The position numbers and the translations under genes are program-made. 64,000 nucleotides of DNA from Craterostigma plantagineum (lineage: Eukaryota; Streptophyta; Magnoliopsida; Lamiales; Linderniaceae): positions 11,409,501-11,473,500 of the forward strand of contig JAPQWV010000017.1 of assembly GCA_027422505.1 (NCBI GenBank). Reading direction: 5' to 3'. This document shows, piece after piece, positions 44,101-55,710 of this stretch. The notes below the pieces were generated by a model. It was not told where the DNA came from, searched no databases, and saw only the letters and a list, made by a program, of their open reading frames with translations. Positions within the stretch are counted from its first letter, which is position 1, and each line of letters begins with the position of its first letter.

Positions 44101-44664
44101 AGATCATTCCAGATCAGTTGAGCAAAATCGTAATTTTGCGAGAAGACGATTTCACGAAAAATCCTCAGAATGTTGCTGTTGTCTTTGTCGAAGCCTACGT
44201 GCTTTGGGCATAGGCATTTGTTGATGATCCCAAACAATGGCTTCCACGGATGAGGAATCCCATTGCACTGCATTTGTGCGAGTTTGGTGAGCGGCGGTCG
44301 GTATCCCAGCTGAAGGAAGTCACGTACTAGCTCCGCATCAGTTGGAAGGGGGTCGTAGTTCGGGTTGTAGGGGAGGTCGAGGATGAGTGTTCATATATGT
44401 GTGCCTCGTCCCTATCACCGTTGTGAAGCTGTATGCCCCTTCAATAACGTGGCTCTTGATCATCCCCCAAAATTGTTGAAGGTAGACCATAGGCACTCAT
44501 GCCGTCCCCGTCAGAGCATGCCACAGGGGATGGCCTTGTAGTATAGACACCATAATCTCATCAGGACACCGAAAGGACGTCATGTCGAGCTCGAAATTAG
44601 TGTCTTGTACACTGAGGTACAGGGCCTTTTTGTAGATGTGATTGTACATAGGATAGTGATCCAT
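41099..44664 (-). pseudogene. ORF3 of copia A2, frameshifted
   Basis: ATG at 44664 begins MDHYPMYNHIYKKALYLSVQ, followed by RCPDEIMVSILQGHPLWHAL, TGTA, stop (TGA), then VPMVYLQQFWG. The frame continues broken through GIPHPWKPLFGIINKCLCPK and GFDKDNSNILRIFREIVFSQ (43773-44273), an acidic linker with repeated EQEPS-like runs (43002-43751), the Pro/Thr-rich region, RIDTPWENIRIEIPFIEEV (41933-43042) and the C-terminal NKGPEIEGLPNNYVHISSVL (41231-41677). It ends at RNQAQRGRI with the stop 41099-41101 inside the LTR. Order and motifs match the copy at 1282-4809 throughout. Not a known retrotransposon enzyme; role unknown. Confidence 0.75.
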
Positions 44665-46980
44665 CTGAAAAACAATTAATTAATGTAAACCATTAATTCG
44701 AGATTTAAATCAAGTCGAAATTAATTTTGAAGAGTATATGAATTGGCACATAGGTATACGAGAGTGAACATTGAAGATAATAATGACATTTCGTCATATG
44801 TATATAAATCATATGAAGGTTTAGTCGAAAATTTTACTAAGTATGTATCACACAGTTCACTCCGTGAAGTTTTTCGCACGCAAAATTGAAGTTTCATTTG
44901 TGTTCCTAAGTGCTGATTTCTAATTAAAATTTCCGTTAATTTTTGCGATCGAAAAATTTATTCACTAAGGTCAGCTACAGTGTAAAGGACTTAGGAAATT
45001 TTTACTAAGTGTTGAACTTAACGTGTGATACTGTAGCCGAAAAAGTTTACGATCGAGAAAAATTTTCGTGTAAATTTATGATCGAGAAAATCAATTTCCG
45101 TGTAAATTTACGATCGAGAAATTTTTTGCACGTTAAAATGTTTCGTCGTGAAAGTTTTCGAGCGCGAAAGTATTTTGATTTCAAAATAGTTTCTCGCTAT
45201 GGAATTTTACGATCGAGAAAAATTGACAGTGAGAAACTTGGTGACTTGTCGAGAAAATTTTCGATCGATGAAAATCATTACTGTGGATGTTTGCGATCGA
45301 GAAATTCTATCGTCAAAAAATTGACTTTTTCGCTGCTAAAATTTACGACCAAGTACAAAATTTAAATCGAAATTACTATTTGCGATTGTAAGTTTTGCGC
45401 TCGAAACTTATTTTGCATCTATTAGATCTCTTTCGTTCAGTAATCTTTTCGCTCGCATAAAATCCAAATTCAAATTCTCGATTGTAATTATTTTTCAATC
45501 TACGTTATCTTTCTTAACAATTAAGTCAAAAGGTTAATCGATCGAAAAACTTTTACAGTGCAAACAGTAGAACAATTGAAAATCAATTGACACCGTTTGC
45601 GAGCGAAAAAGTTCTTCGACGCCTTCAAATGGTAAAATCCCAGTTTTAGTCGTTCTTTCAATCGAACTCAAATAACACAGATAATCAACACAATCTACCA
45701 TAAAACGATCAAGAGTCTTCGAAACTATCTTAATATGCAGTTTTTCACCTAGATTATACTTAGATATTGGCCTAAAATACTGCAAACAAGCACTCGAGTT
45801 CTCAGAATATGAACAGTCGAGAAATGAACACATAATCAAGCGAAATATTTCAAAGTACAGATGCACATGAAGTTTAAACACACGATAATCCCTAAAAGAA
45901 GTCAAATCTACCTTATAAAGACAAAAATCAGAGGAAAAACCGAAAGATTTGGAGGGTTTTGACGTTCGTCTTTTGAGAGAAAAAGTTTTTCGCTCGAGAA
46001 TTTTGACTGTTGAATTTTGCGATCGAGGGTTTTAGCATGTATTTAGGGATTTTCATCTCTAAGCATTAAGTACTTTAATGGGATGATTAGACGTTTTCGA
46101 CACTTAAAAATTTCTAGGCCCGTTGCTAACGAGAAACTTACGATCGAGAAATTTTCTATGGTTACTGTTTAATTTTCCTCGTGACAAATTTCCATCGAGA
46201 AATTTCATTAGGTTCCTGTTTAATTTTCGCTCATTAGTATGCAAACGAAAATTACAACTTGGTCCCAAATAAATTTTCGCTCGAGAATCTGTAAGAGAAA
46301 ACTACGAGTTTTGCCTAAATTTCTCGATAGCAAAGTTCTCTGTATTTTCAGATTGATCCAAAGTTTTCGAGTAAATCACATAATTGCTCCCCCTATGTAT
46401 GAAAATAAATGCAAATAACTCCCTGTAATTCTGGTTGATGACATCTGGCTCAGTCTTCACATTTTATAAACCTGCAATGCTTAAAGCAACAGATGTCGAA
46501 AATATTAGTGTTAATTTTGGAACAAATTATTTTTATTTTATTTGATTCCCTTAAAAAATTTTTGAGATAAATTGGTTAAAATCAAATTCATGAAACACGT
46601 TGACGATCCAAATATTTAACCAACCAAAATTTAAACCAATGTCGTGTGCACCAAATCCTGTAAATTCGTGAAGTCCTTCTCATTGAGGTGCGTGGTACGG
46701 GAAAATTTAGATCGATTTCTGCAACACTTAGAGAAGAATCATCAAAAATATTTGGAGCTCAAGACATAAATTTTGTAAATGCTCCCCCTCAAATAATGCA
46801 TCTCAATTGATTCATCAAATAAGCATATAAATCAATCAAAGAGACACTTATTAAAAACATGCGATTTATCAAGATTAGCCTAGATACATGTTCCCCTATA
46901 CATGTAACTGTGATTTCGCGCAAGGGTATGAGCAAGAACAAATATTCACATTTTATCAATTCAATTCGAATGCAAAAATC
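44665..46980 (-). other. Spacer of A2 with cgatcgagaaa array and polypurine tracts
   Basis: Between RNase H side and ORF3. From about 44850 to 46380 variants of ttacgatcgagaaatttt recur roughly every few tens of bases. From 46386 on the motif stops and purine tracts appear: gctccccct (46386), gctccccctc (46781) and ttcccctata (46891), read on the + strand. Frames such as 45009-45365 come from the array. The region ends at aaatc, the target site of H. Confidence 0.65.
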
Positions 46981-47858
46981 TGTTAGGAATATGCCCTCGA
47001 ATGCTATACGAGGATTAGATTGTATAGGGTATTAGCTTATTTATCATTCGACCTTTTATGTAATAAGATATTTTTTGTGTGTTTATTGAAAGGCGTTGTT
47101 CATTTATTGGATATAAGAGTACTTCACTAAGCATCCGGTAAAGCAATAAATGAACAAATCCAAATGCGTCGAGTTGAGTCACTTTTCTCGATGAGTACGA
47201 GAGAGGAAGGCACCACCTTAACCTCGAGCATTAAAAGTCCGTAAGCCTTAGGCTCCAGTTGGGTGCTGGATAACCGATTACGGCTTATTTGTCGATGACC
47301 TATCGAGTGCCGATACCCCCTTGGAAGCGGAGGTCATGACTTGTGATGCGAGTCGAATCAAGGGATTGAATCGTTTCATGGACACTGACTCACGGGTCGT
47401 ACGGTCGAACATGGCTTATTACTCAAGGAGTGTCAATGACCGACGACAATACTGTAGTAGTCTACGTGAACCTTAGACCGAAAGGGGCTTTGGCGGAGTT
47501 CACTTTGAAGTCTCGACTGTCGCTGGTTTCCCTCGACCCGATTTGCTGTTGCATGGGTCAGCGGGCTAGATGCGGTCTTGATGACGATTTGTGATTGCCG
47601 GGCTTAGACCGCCGAGTACGGATTCACAGTCTCGCAAGTAATCGAGATAAGTGTCCTATGAGGACGGCGACGGGACATTACGAAATCCTTGGCCAAGGTA
47701 TTGAACTAACTCATGTTAGACATGGAGGGTAGTTTGGTAATTTGCCTCGTCCCCATTTTATCATAGAATCGAGTATAGTGAGTTTGATATAGACCATGGC
47801 TCTCACTCGATTGGGACACAGGTGAAGGGTTTATATGTAGTACTATAGTCTATAGTAA
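46981..47858 (+). repeat. Left LTR of copia H, truncated
   Basis: tgttaggaatatgccctcga through tctatagtaa matches the start of the right LTR (50253 onward) closely. After 47858 collinearity is lost. Positions 47878-47935 match the right LTR at 51855-51912 in reverse complement, a sign of a deletion with inversion. Confidence 0.92.
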
Positions 47859-47937
47859 ATGTACTATAGTCGATTGGGAATCAGTTCTCTAAAGATGGCT
47901 AGAGAGAACCGAGCCGTCGCGTGGGAGAAAAGTGTAC

Positions 47938-48788
47938 CCTTCCATTATTTCGTTACCTTCACTGATTATCACTCTCACTTTGGCAAGGTGTATCTCACGA
48001 AGAATAAGTCTGATACTTTTGAATGGTTCAAAGAGTACAAGGCTTTGGTGGAAAATCAGACTGGAAAGAGCATTAAAGTCGTTCGATCAGATCGAGGCGG
48101 CGAGTACATGAGCCTCGAGTTTGACGAGTTCTTGAAAGAGAACGGGATAATTTCACAGATGACACCGCCCAGAACACCGCAGTTGAACGGTGTGTCCGAA
48201 CGCAGAAATCGAACTCTGTTGTATAAGGTTCGATCTATGCTAAGCTATACGGACCTGTCCATATCGTTGTGGGGTCATGCCCTGTTGACAGCGGCACACA
48301 TTCTGAATAGATGTCCTACAAAGTCTGCCAATCGTATTCCGTATCAGATATGGACAGGACAAAAACCGAGCGTGAATCACATTAGAATTTGGGGTTGCCC
48401 CGCGTTTGTGAAAAAGCTCAAGACAGATAAACTGGAATCGAAGGCTGTGAAAGGACGTTTTGTCGGGTATCCTGAGGATTCCATGGGATACCAGTTTTAC
48501 TTCCACGAAGATCAGAGAATTGTTATAGCCCTTCAGGCTCACTTTCTCGAAGAAGATTTCATTCGAGAAGGTGGAGCGGGTCCTGAAGTAACTCTTGAAG
48601 AGTATTCAGAAGCGCTTTCACAAACTCCAGTGTTGGATGACACCGTAGAGCAGTCCGAGACGCAACCTGACTTGTGCAGGTCGGGTAGAGTATCTCGCCA
48701 GCCTAAGAGATACGGGATGGTCGACATCGAGCACGAGGTTACTGAGATGGAAGGGCACGTCGGAGACGGTCCCACTCTCTATGACTAG
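47938..48788 (+). pseudogene. Copia H integrase core and C-terminus, 5'-truncated
   Basis: Starts in the middle of the core with FHYFVTFTDYHSHFGKVYLT, then VVRSDRGGEYMSLEFDEFLK (second Asp) and PPRTPQLNGVSERRNRTLLY (Glu), PTKSANRIPYQIWTGQKPSV, NHIRIWGCPAFVKKLKTDKL, KGRFVGYPEDSMGYQFYFHE. The first catalytic Asp (HTDVCGPF in D) and the HHCC region are deleted. The open frame is extended upstream to 47859 by the inverted LTR fragment, so that start is artificial. It stops at 48788 just before RT. Confidence 0.92.
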
Positions 48789-49381
48789 GCAATCAGGGAT
48801 AAAGATTCGGAGAAATGGCTTATAGCTATGCAAGACGAAATGGATTCTATGCACGAAAACCAAGTCTGTACTCTAGTAGACCTCCCAGATGGTTTTAGAC
48901 CCATTGGGTGTAAATGGATCTATAAGAGAAAGATAGGATCTGACGAATTGGTTGATACATACAAAGCTAGGCTTGTGGCGAAAGGGTATAGTCAAAAAGA
49001 GGGCATTGACTATGAGAGACCTTTTTGCCTGTTGCTATGATGAAGTCCATTCGAACATTGCTTGCGATAGCTGCGCACTGTGACTATGATATCTGGCAGA
49101 TGGATGTGAAAACTGCGTTCCCAAATGGATACCTCAAGGAGGAAATATATATGGAGCAGCTCAAGGGTTTTACATCGCAAGGAGATGCTCATAAGGTGTG
49201 CAAACTGAACAAGTCCATTTATGGACTGAAACAAGCCTCCAGAAGCTGGAATCTTCGGTTCGATGAAGTGGTCAAGGGCCATGGATTCTTAAAGAACGAA
49301 GACGAACCTTGCGTCTACAAGAAAAGCAGTGGGAGCAAAATATTGGAATGCTACCTACATCTTGGGGATTCGCCTTTATAG
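48789..49381 (+). pseudogene. Copia H RT, active site deleted
   Basis: [56 protein letters not shown] then a frameshift near 49015, and AMMKSIRTLLAIAAHCDYDI, MDVKTAFPNGYLKEEIYMEQ, LNKSIYGLKQASRSWNLRFD, DEPCVYKKSSGSK. After that the sequence jumps to ATYILGIRLYRDRANRTLGL in the next frame, so the whole block around LYVDD is missing (about 45 residues when compared with the family). RT inactive. Confidence 0.9.
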
Positions 49382-50215
49382 AGATCGAGCAAATCGTACG
49401 TTAGGACTCTCCCAGGCCCTTTACTTAGAGAAGGTCCTGAAGCGATATAATATGGACAACTCTAAGAAAGGGTTCCTGCCTATGCGGCATGGGATTCACA
49501 TTTCCAAGGCTATGAGCCCTCAAAGTGAGTTGGAGCGGAAAGAGATGAATGGAATCCCTATGCATCCGCGGTGGGTAGCTTGATGTACGCGATGCTTTGC
49601 ACGCGACCTGACTTGGCGTACGCTGTGAGCGTAGTCAGTCGGTTTCAGGCTGACCCTTGTAAGGAACATTGGACAGCAGTCAAGACTATCCTCAAGTACC
49701 TCAGACAGACTAAGGATATGATGCTGGTCTACGGTAATGGAGAATTGGAATTGAAAGGGTATACGGATTCGGATTTCCAGTCTGACGTGGACGACCGAAA
49801 ATCCACTTCAGGATTCGTCTTTACGCTCAACGGTGGAGCGGTGTATTGGAAAAGTTCAAAACAGAGCACTAATGCAGATTATACCTGCGAAGCAGAGTAT
49901 ATAGCGGCCTCAGAGGCAGTGAAGGAAGGTGTTTGGCTGAGAAAGTTCTTGGAAGAACTTGGTGTCGTTCCTGTAGTAGATAGGCCATTGCGATTGTGGT
50001 GTGACAATGCTGGCGCTATTGCTCAGGCAAAAGAACTGAGGTCTCACAGCAGGTCTAAACATATAGAAAGAAATTATCACGTGTTACGTGGATTCGTTGA
50101 GAATGGCTATGTAGCCGTGCAGAAGATTGCGACCGCAGAAAACGTGGCCAACCCGTTCACCAAGCCTCTATCACATGCAGTGCTGGCTAGACATCTCGAA
50201 AAAGATGGGTATTAG
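49329..50215 (+). pseudogene. Copia H RT connection and RNase H
   Basis: Two frames: 49329-49583 (ATYILGIRLYRDR, YLEKVLKRYNMDNSKKGFLP) and 49571-50215 (GSLMYAMLCTRPDLAYAVSV, GYTDSDFQSDVDDRKSTSGF, CEAEYIAASEAVKEGVWLRK, LWCDNAGAIAQAKELRSHSR, KHIERNYHVLRGFVENGYVA). The RNase H carboxylates (D in TDSDF, E in CEAEY, D in CDNAG) are all present. A frameshift near 49575 separates the halves. Confidence 0.93.
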
Positions 50216-50252
50216 ATACTGCAGCGCATGGCATTGAATGCAAGTGGAAGAT

Positions 50253-52159
50253 TGTTAGGAATATGCCCTCGAATGCTATACGAGGATTAGATTATATAGG
50301 GCATTAGCTTATTTATAATTCGACCTTTTATGTAATAAGATATTTTTTGTGTTTATTGAAAGGCGTTGTTCGTTTATTGGATATAAGAGTACTTTACTAA
50401 GCATCCGGTAAAGCAAGAAATGAACAAATCCAAATGTGTCGAGTTGAGTCACTGTTCTCGATGAGTACGAGATAGGAAGGGACCAGTTGACTCTTAACCT
50501 CGAGCACTAAAAGTCTGTAAGCCTTAGGCTCCAGTTGGGTCCTGGATAACCGATTACGGCTTATCTGTCGATGACCTATCGAGTGCCGATACCCCCTTGG
50601 AAGCGGAGGTCATGACTTGTGATGCGAGTCAAATCAAGGGATTGAACCGTTTCATGGACACTGACTCACGGGTCGTACGGTCGAACATGGCTTATTACTC
50701 AAGGAGAGTCAATGAGCGACGGCAACACTATAGTAGTCTACGTAAATCTTAGACCGAAAGGGGCTTTGGCGGAGTTGACTTCGAAGTCTCGACTGTCACT
50801 AGTCCCGATTTGCTGTTGCATGGGTCAGCGGGCCAGATGTGGTATTGATGACGATTTGTGATTGTCGGGCTTAGACCGCCGAGTACGGATTCATAGTCTC
50901 GCAAGTAATCGAGATAAGTGTCCTATGAGGACGGCGGCGGGAAATTACGAAATCCTTGGCAAAGGTATTGAACTAACTCATGTTAGACAGGGAGGGCAGT
51001 TTGGTAATTGTCCCCGTTTTATCATAGAATTGAGTATAGTGAGTTTGACATAGACCATGGCTCTCGCTCGATTGGGACATAGGTGAAGGGTTTATACGTA
51101 GTACTATAATCTATAGTAAGGTTCTCGAATAAAGATTGGCTCGAAATTCGCACTCGAATCGGGTTACGGTCCGGTACTGCGGGATTGGCTAGGTAACTGC
51201 CGGACTCTTGGATTCCTCCCTTGCCGATTGAGTCGAACCTAAAGAATCGGGCTTAAAAAGGATCATCAAGGTGTACTGATAAGGAGAGAAAGTGTTTTGG
51301 GCCTTAACGGGACTTGGGCCGTTGGGCCGCGCCTTAGTGGGCCTTGGGCCGTTTAATGGACCGAAGTCGGACTTCGTATGAAACTAACTTTGAGACTTGA
51401 GATTGGCCAAGTGCTTAAAAGGCTTGAGGGTAATATTGGAATTGGACGATAAGCTAATTTTCGAATTATGCCTTGGGAATTAATTTCGAAAATTAAATAT
51501 AAATATAGAAATAATGTATTTGGAATATTATTTATTTTAAGGTGAAAATTTCGAAATTAATCTTGGATTAAGTTTTGAATTTTATACCATATTTACATAT
51601 ACTTAGTTTGACTTAGTATTTAAGTTAGTTGTCTAATTATGGTAAGTATCCTTATATGAATTTTGAATTAAATAAGGGAGAGAAAGATATGACAATATCT
51701 CTCCACTTAAGGAGCAAAATCGAAAACCATATCTTTGAGATATCCTAGGGATTTCCAAATATATATCATAGTATAAATTGGGCAGCCATATTTCATAATT
51801 TGGAGTAACAAATTTCGTCCATAACAAAGGCACAAAACACACACCGAAAAAAAAACACTTCTCTCCCACGCGACGGCTCGGTTCTCTCTAGCCATCTCTA
51901 GAGAACTGATTCAGTGGTACACTGCGAGGTCGGCGTGACGATCTAGTGCCATCCACCACCATCGACGAAGTCTTGAAGAAAAGGACGAGGAGCTGCCACT
52001 CGCTTCAACTGGTCTCTACGAGTTTGACCCGCCCTATTACTTGTCTATGTGTTACTATTCTGATCCGAGCAACGACGGAAATAAGGGAACCCGGAAAATT
52101 TTTGTTCCGCACCGTACCCGGGAACGTGGCGTCTCCGGGATACACCGGGTAACCCAACA
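50253..52159 (+). repeat. 3' LTR of copia H (1.9 kb)
   Basis: tgttaggaatatgccctcga to gggtaacccaaca, preceded by the purine-rich gcaagtggaagat and followed by aaatc. Similar in part to the D LTR (shared ggtactgcgggattggctagg block at 51172). No coding region; the frame 50862-51053 lies in both LTRs and is not gene-like. Confidence 0.93.
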
Positions 52160-52164
52160 AAATC

Positions 52165-53561
52165 TATTGCATGTCAAAATATTATTAATATTATAGGGTC
52201 GGATTATTTTGCTACGATCATTGTCATGCCTAAAAATTCATACGACGGTTGAAAGATTAAATGCCGTCAAGTCATGTCAGCAACTTAAAGTCCTAGGTTC
52301 AAAGAATGATTCATTTCGACAACTCTCACTAGGTTCGCTCTAGCACTCTTTTTTTTACTAGGGATTTTATATTTATATCGCTCAAGTCAACACATGTCAT
52401 ATTAAGTCAAAATACCTGTGATCGAGGCGCTTTTAATCATTTTGTCTTTGCAAGAGACCGTCGATTTGGAATCAAAGGGATTTTGAGGGCTTTTAATTTG
52501 GCTCTGACTTTGAAGGGAAGAATAATGTTTGGGAAAAATAGGCTTTATGTCATCTTTCGTTTCTTTGTCGTTCTTCTTTTCTCCGGCATTTTTCTCTTTC
52601 GTCTTTTCATTCTCACCCTTTATTTTTTTCATATTCGTCTGCACTTGCTCAAGCTGAAGCTCTGCTTCTCTACGATGCTGAGAGATTATCTAGGGCGAAG
52701 TTCTTCTTGTTCGTTCTCTGGCCGATACCATGCTCCTTTTCTCTTATTCCCTAGAGAGGTTTCAGATATTATCGATTTGAAGAAGTTCATGGTTATGGAA
52801 TTCAAACCCATGGCCGTGCTCCTCTTCTCGTTGTCTCGATATAAGACCGGATTATCGTTGGAGAAGTTCACTTCTAGGCGCTCCTCTTTCCAGCCGTTCT
52901 GACGAGTGTACGAGATTATCTATGGAGAAGTTCACAGCAAGATCCATGCCTCCATCTTAAATGTTTTGAGAATGTCATAGTTGAGAAGGCATGTTCTTTT
53001 GATCTGTTTGTTGTGCGTTGAGCATTCCTCGTATGTGCTTTTTCTTCTTTTGTCATCTTTTTCTTTGTCGTCTAGTTATTCTCCCCCTCCTTTTCTTGAT
53101 TGAATATCCCGTCCAAATCATTAAATCGTCGGTTGAAGGCATAAAGGGGTTTTCAATTGAAGAAAAGGAATTTGGAGAAAGCTCAAAATGGATGACTAAA
53201 GGTAATGTTAAAGGAATGAAAATTTAGATTTGGCCAATAGAGGAATTTCCTAAGTGCCCTAATCATTTTCGGAACGATCTATTACACGGCAAGTATGAGG
53301 CCGAGAATTACAAGTTAATGACAAGCAATTAATGTGTGACTCACTCAAGAAAAGATCCGAGGAGAGTAATAAAAAGGCTAGAATCCTCACTTATATGAAG
53401 TGGTTTTGTGTCTTAGTGGAACAAACTCAATACCTAAGAAACACAAGAATGCGACTTAGACTGACAAAATTTAAGCAAGCAATCAGTCTAATGTCAGTGA
53501 ATTCTATTCGTGACGTAGATCGAGCATCCTAAAGATATCGTCATACCCCTAAAATTATACT

Positions 53562-53609
<48 letters not shown>

Positions 53610-53727
53610 ATTATTATTTATTATTTTTTTTAAATGAAAAATTTCACGCAAGATATAACATTTGTTAAGTATAGAAAACACATAGCATAGAATACGTGAA
53701 AGCACATAGGATCACATCATGCACAAA
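52165..53727 (-). other. A2 spacer after RNase H, no clear gene
   Basis: Continuation of the A2 post-pol spacer on the other side of H. On the minus strand 52402-52644 is Lys/Glu-rich low complexity. On the + strand 52483-52902 would be hydrophobic (RFFVVLLFSGIFLFRLFILT) and 53018-53227 too, as expected of the complement of purine-rich sequence; I do not call them genes. A purine tract (ctccccctcc on +) lies at 53081. An AT repeat follows at 53572. Confidence 0.5.
53572..53606. repeat. (TA)n microsatellite
   Basis: About 35 bases of uninterrupted TA repeat, preceded by tgtg and followed by a T-rich tract, in the spacer next to the RNase H end of A2. Confidence 0.95.
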
Positions 53728-54414
53728 TCACGGAAGGTTCAACATGCCTAATTTTCCGACAAGGAATTGGAACCGTTTTTCGTCCAAAGCCTTGGTGAAA
53801 ATGTCGGCTAGTTGATGTTCCGTGTTCACAAAATACATGTCAATCGTGCCTTTTTCTACGTGATCTTTGATGAAGTGATATCGTATGTCTATGTGTTTTG
53901 TGCGTGAGTGGTGAACAGGATTACATGTAATCGCAATGGCACTTTGGCTATCGCTATAAATGGGTATATTATTTAGATTGTACACATAATCGCGAAGCTG
54001 AGTCCGCATCCATAGCATTTGCGAGCAACAGCTGGCAGCCGCGATGTATTCTGCCTCGGCCGTCGATGTTGAGACGCAGTTCTGCTTTTTGGATGACCAC
54101 CAGAATAGTTTTTCGCCTACGAATTGAGCGCCACCGAATGTACTTTTCTTGTCCATTCGGCAACCTGCGTTGTCAGCGTCAGTATAGCCAATTAATTTGA
54201 AATTTGTTCCTTTAGGATACCATAGTCCTAAGGTGGAGGTGCTCTTAAGGTAACACAGAATTCGCTTCACCGCAAGCATGTGAGATTCTTTGGGATCCGC
54301 TTGAAAACGGGCACATAGACATGTGGCAAACATGATGTCTGGTCGGCTTAAGAAGAGAACCGATGACGCTGCGATATAATGTAATGTCGACCACTTTTCC
54401 TGTGGGATCGGCAT
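53728..54414 (-). pseudogene. Copia A2 RNase H domain
   Basis: 228 codons: [120 protein letters not shown], and the full C-terminus VNTEHQLADIFTKALDEKRF. The catalytic carboxylates are present (YTDAD, AEAEY, SDSQS). Joined to RT by a frameshift near 54350. RNase H removes the RNA template during cDNA synthesis. Confidence 0.93.
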
Positions 54415-54919
54415 CCAGCTTGTAGCTTGTGGACATGGGAGTACTGAGTGGCTTGCTCTGATCTTGATGGAATTTCTTCAAGATGTCCTTGATGTATTTA
54501 GTCTGACTAATGAATATGCCATCATCGAGCTGCCTTACATGAAGTCCTAAGAAGAACTGCATTTCTCCCATGTGGCTCATTTCAAATTTGCTCTTCATCA
54601 ATTCTCCAAATCTCTTGCATAGCCGTGGATTTGTTGATCCGAATATGATGTCGTCTACATAGACTTGGACGACCATCAAATCTTTGTTTTTCCATTTTAT
54701 GAAGAGGGTTGTATCGATCGTTCCTCGGATAAAGCCAGATTTTACGAGGAAATCGCTCAAGGCGTCATACCAAGCGCGTGGAGCTTGTTTCAGTCCGTAG
54801 AAAGCTTTCTCCAATCGATAGACGTGATCGAGATGTTTTTGATCATTGAAGCCTTCTGGCTTAGCGACGTAGACTTCCTCTTTTAGCACGCCATTGAGAA
54901 AGGCGATCTTTACATCCAT
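54245..54919 (-). pseudogene. Copia A2 reverse transcriptase core
   Basis: [60 protein letters not shown] (YVDD intact), [40 protein letters not shown] and [20 protein letters not shown]. Sequence and length are normal for the Sirevirus-type RT core. Both sides need frame changes, at about 54915 toward the N-terminus and about 54350 toward RNase H. Confidence 0.93.
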
Positions 54920-55710
54920 TTGGTATGAGCCGCATAAGCCAGGAAGAGACGAATGGCTTCGATTCGGGCAACGGAAGCATATGTCCCGTCGTAGTCAATT
55001 CCTTCCTGTTGGTTATAGCCCTTCGCAACCAATCTAGCGTTGTTCCTAATCACTTCGCCATCTTCATTCTTTTTGTTTTTAAATACCCATTCCGTTCCGA
55101 TGATTGTTTTCCCATGCGGACGGGATACAAGGGTCCACACTTGAAGACGCTCAAATTGGTTGATTTCATCTTGCATTGCTATCACCCAATCCGGGTCTTT
55201 TAGTGCGTCTGCTACCTCAGTTGGCTCATTTTGGCTTAAGAAGCAGCTGAATAAACTGTGTTGATGACGTGTCCGTACTCCTCGTGAAGGATCACCAATA
55301 TTCTGATCAACCGAATGTGCTCGAGTCCATTTTCGCCCATGGGGTAGTGCAGAGCTAGACGCATCGGTCATATGAGGACTGAGACTTCCAATGATTTCAG
55401 ATTCGTCAGAAGATAGAGGTAAGTCAGATTCTGTATTTGGATTGAGTGATTCTGTAGAGACTTCCTCATTTACTGTTGTAGGTTCGTCATTGATCTGTGG
55501 TAATTCTGAATCGGGTGAGTTAGGGACATTTGAAGAGCTCGGTATACTGGCCTCGTCGAGTGGGGGTTCCACTAACGGTATTGCTATAATGTTTTTTGAC
55601 CGATATACGGGCTCAAAGAGAGAGTCCAAATATTCCAACGCAAGTTTTAGTGCTTCTTCAGACGTTGAATCTGGACTTGTTTCCATCTTCTGTTGGTTTT
55701 GTGCCAACAC
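54910..55710 (-). pseudogene. Copia A2 integrase-RT linker and RT N-terminus
   Basis: An acidic Ser/Pro-rich linker ([40 protein letters not shown]) is followed by RT fingers: [80 protein letters not shown]. The family block is YDETFAPVAR, so [10 protein letters not shown] has several substitutions. It ends at a frameshift just before MDVKIAF. Confidence 0.92.

Larger units (their letters stand above)
46981..52159 (+). mobile_element. Copia H, rearranged, inserted in A2
   Basis: A + strand copia with identical aaatc duplications at 46976-46980 and 52160-52164. The right LTR (50253-52159, 1.9 kb) is complete. The left LTR is collinear only to about 47858. Beyond that come an inverted 58-bp LTR fragment and then the middle of integrase: the rest of the left LTR, the primer site, gag, protease and the integrase N-terminus are gone. 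Related to D in pol and LTR, opposite in orientation to its host. Confidence 0.92.

Noticed and set aside
45009..45365. 118-codon + strand frame in the A2 spacer
   Set aside because: Made of translated cgatcgagaaa motif (repeated FDRE/SRN-like runs). It is not conserved in the matching part of A1.
52483..53227. Hydrophobic + strand frames, possible membrane proteins
   Set aside because: They mirror a Lys/Glu-rich purine stretch on the element strand, which automatically gives Phe/Leu-rich translation on the other. No start context or conserved motif.
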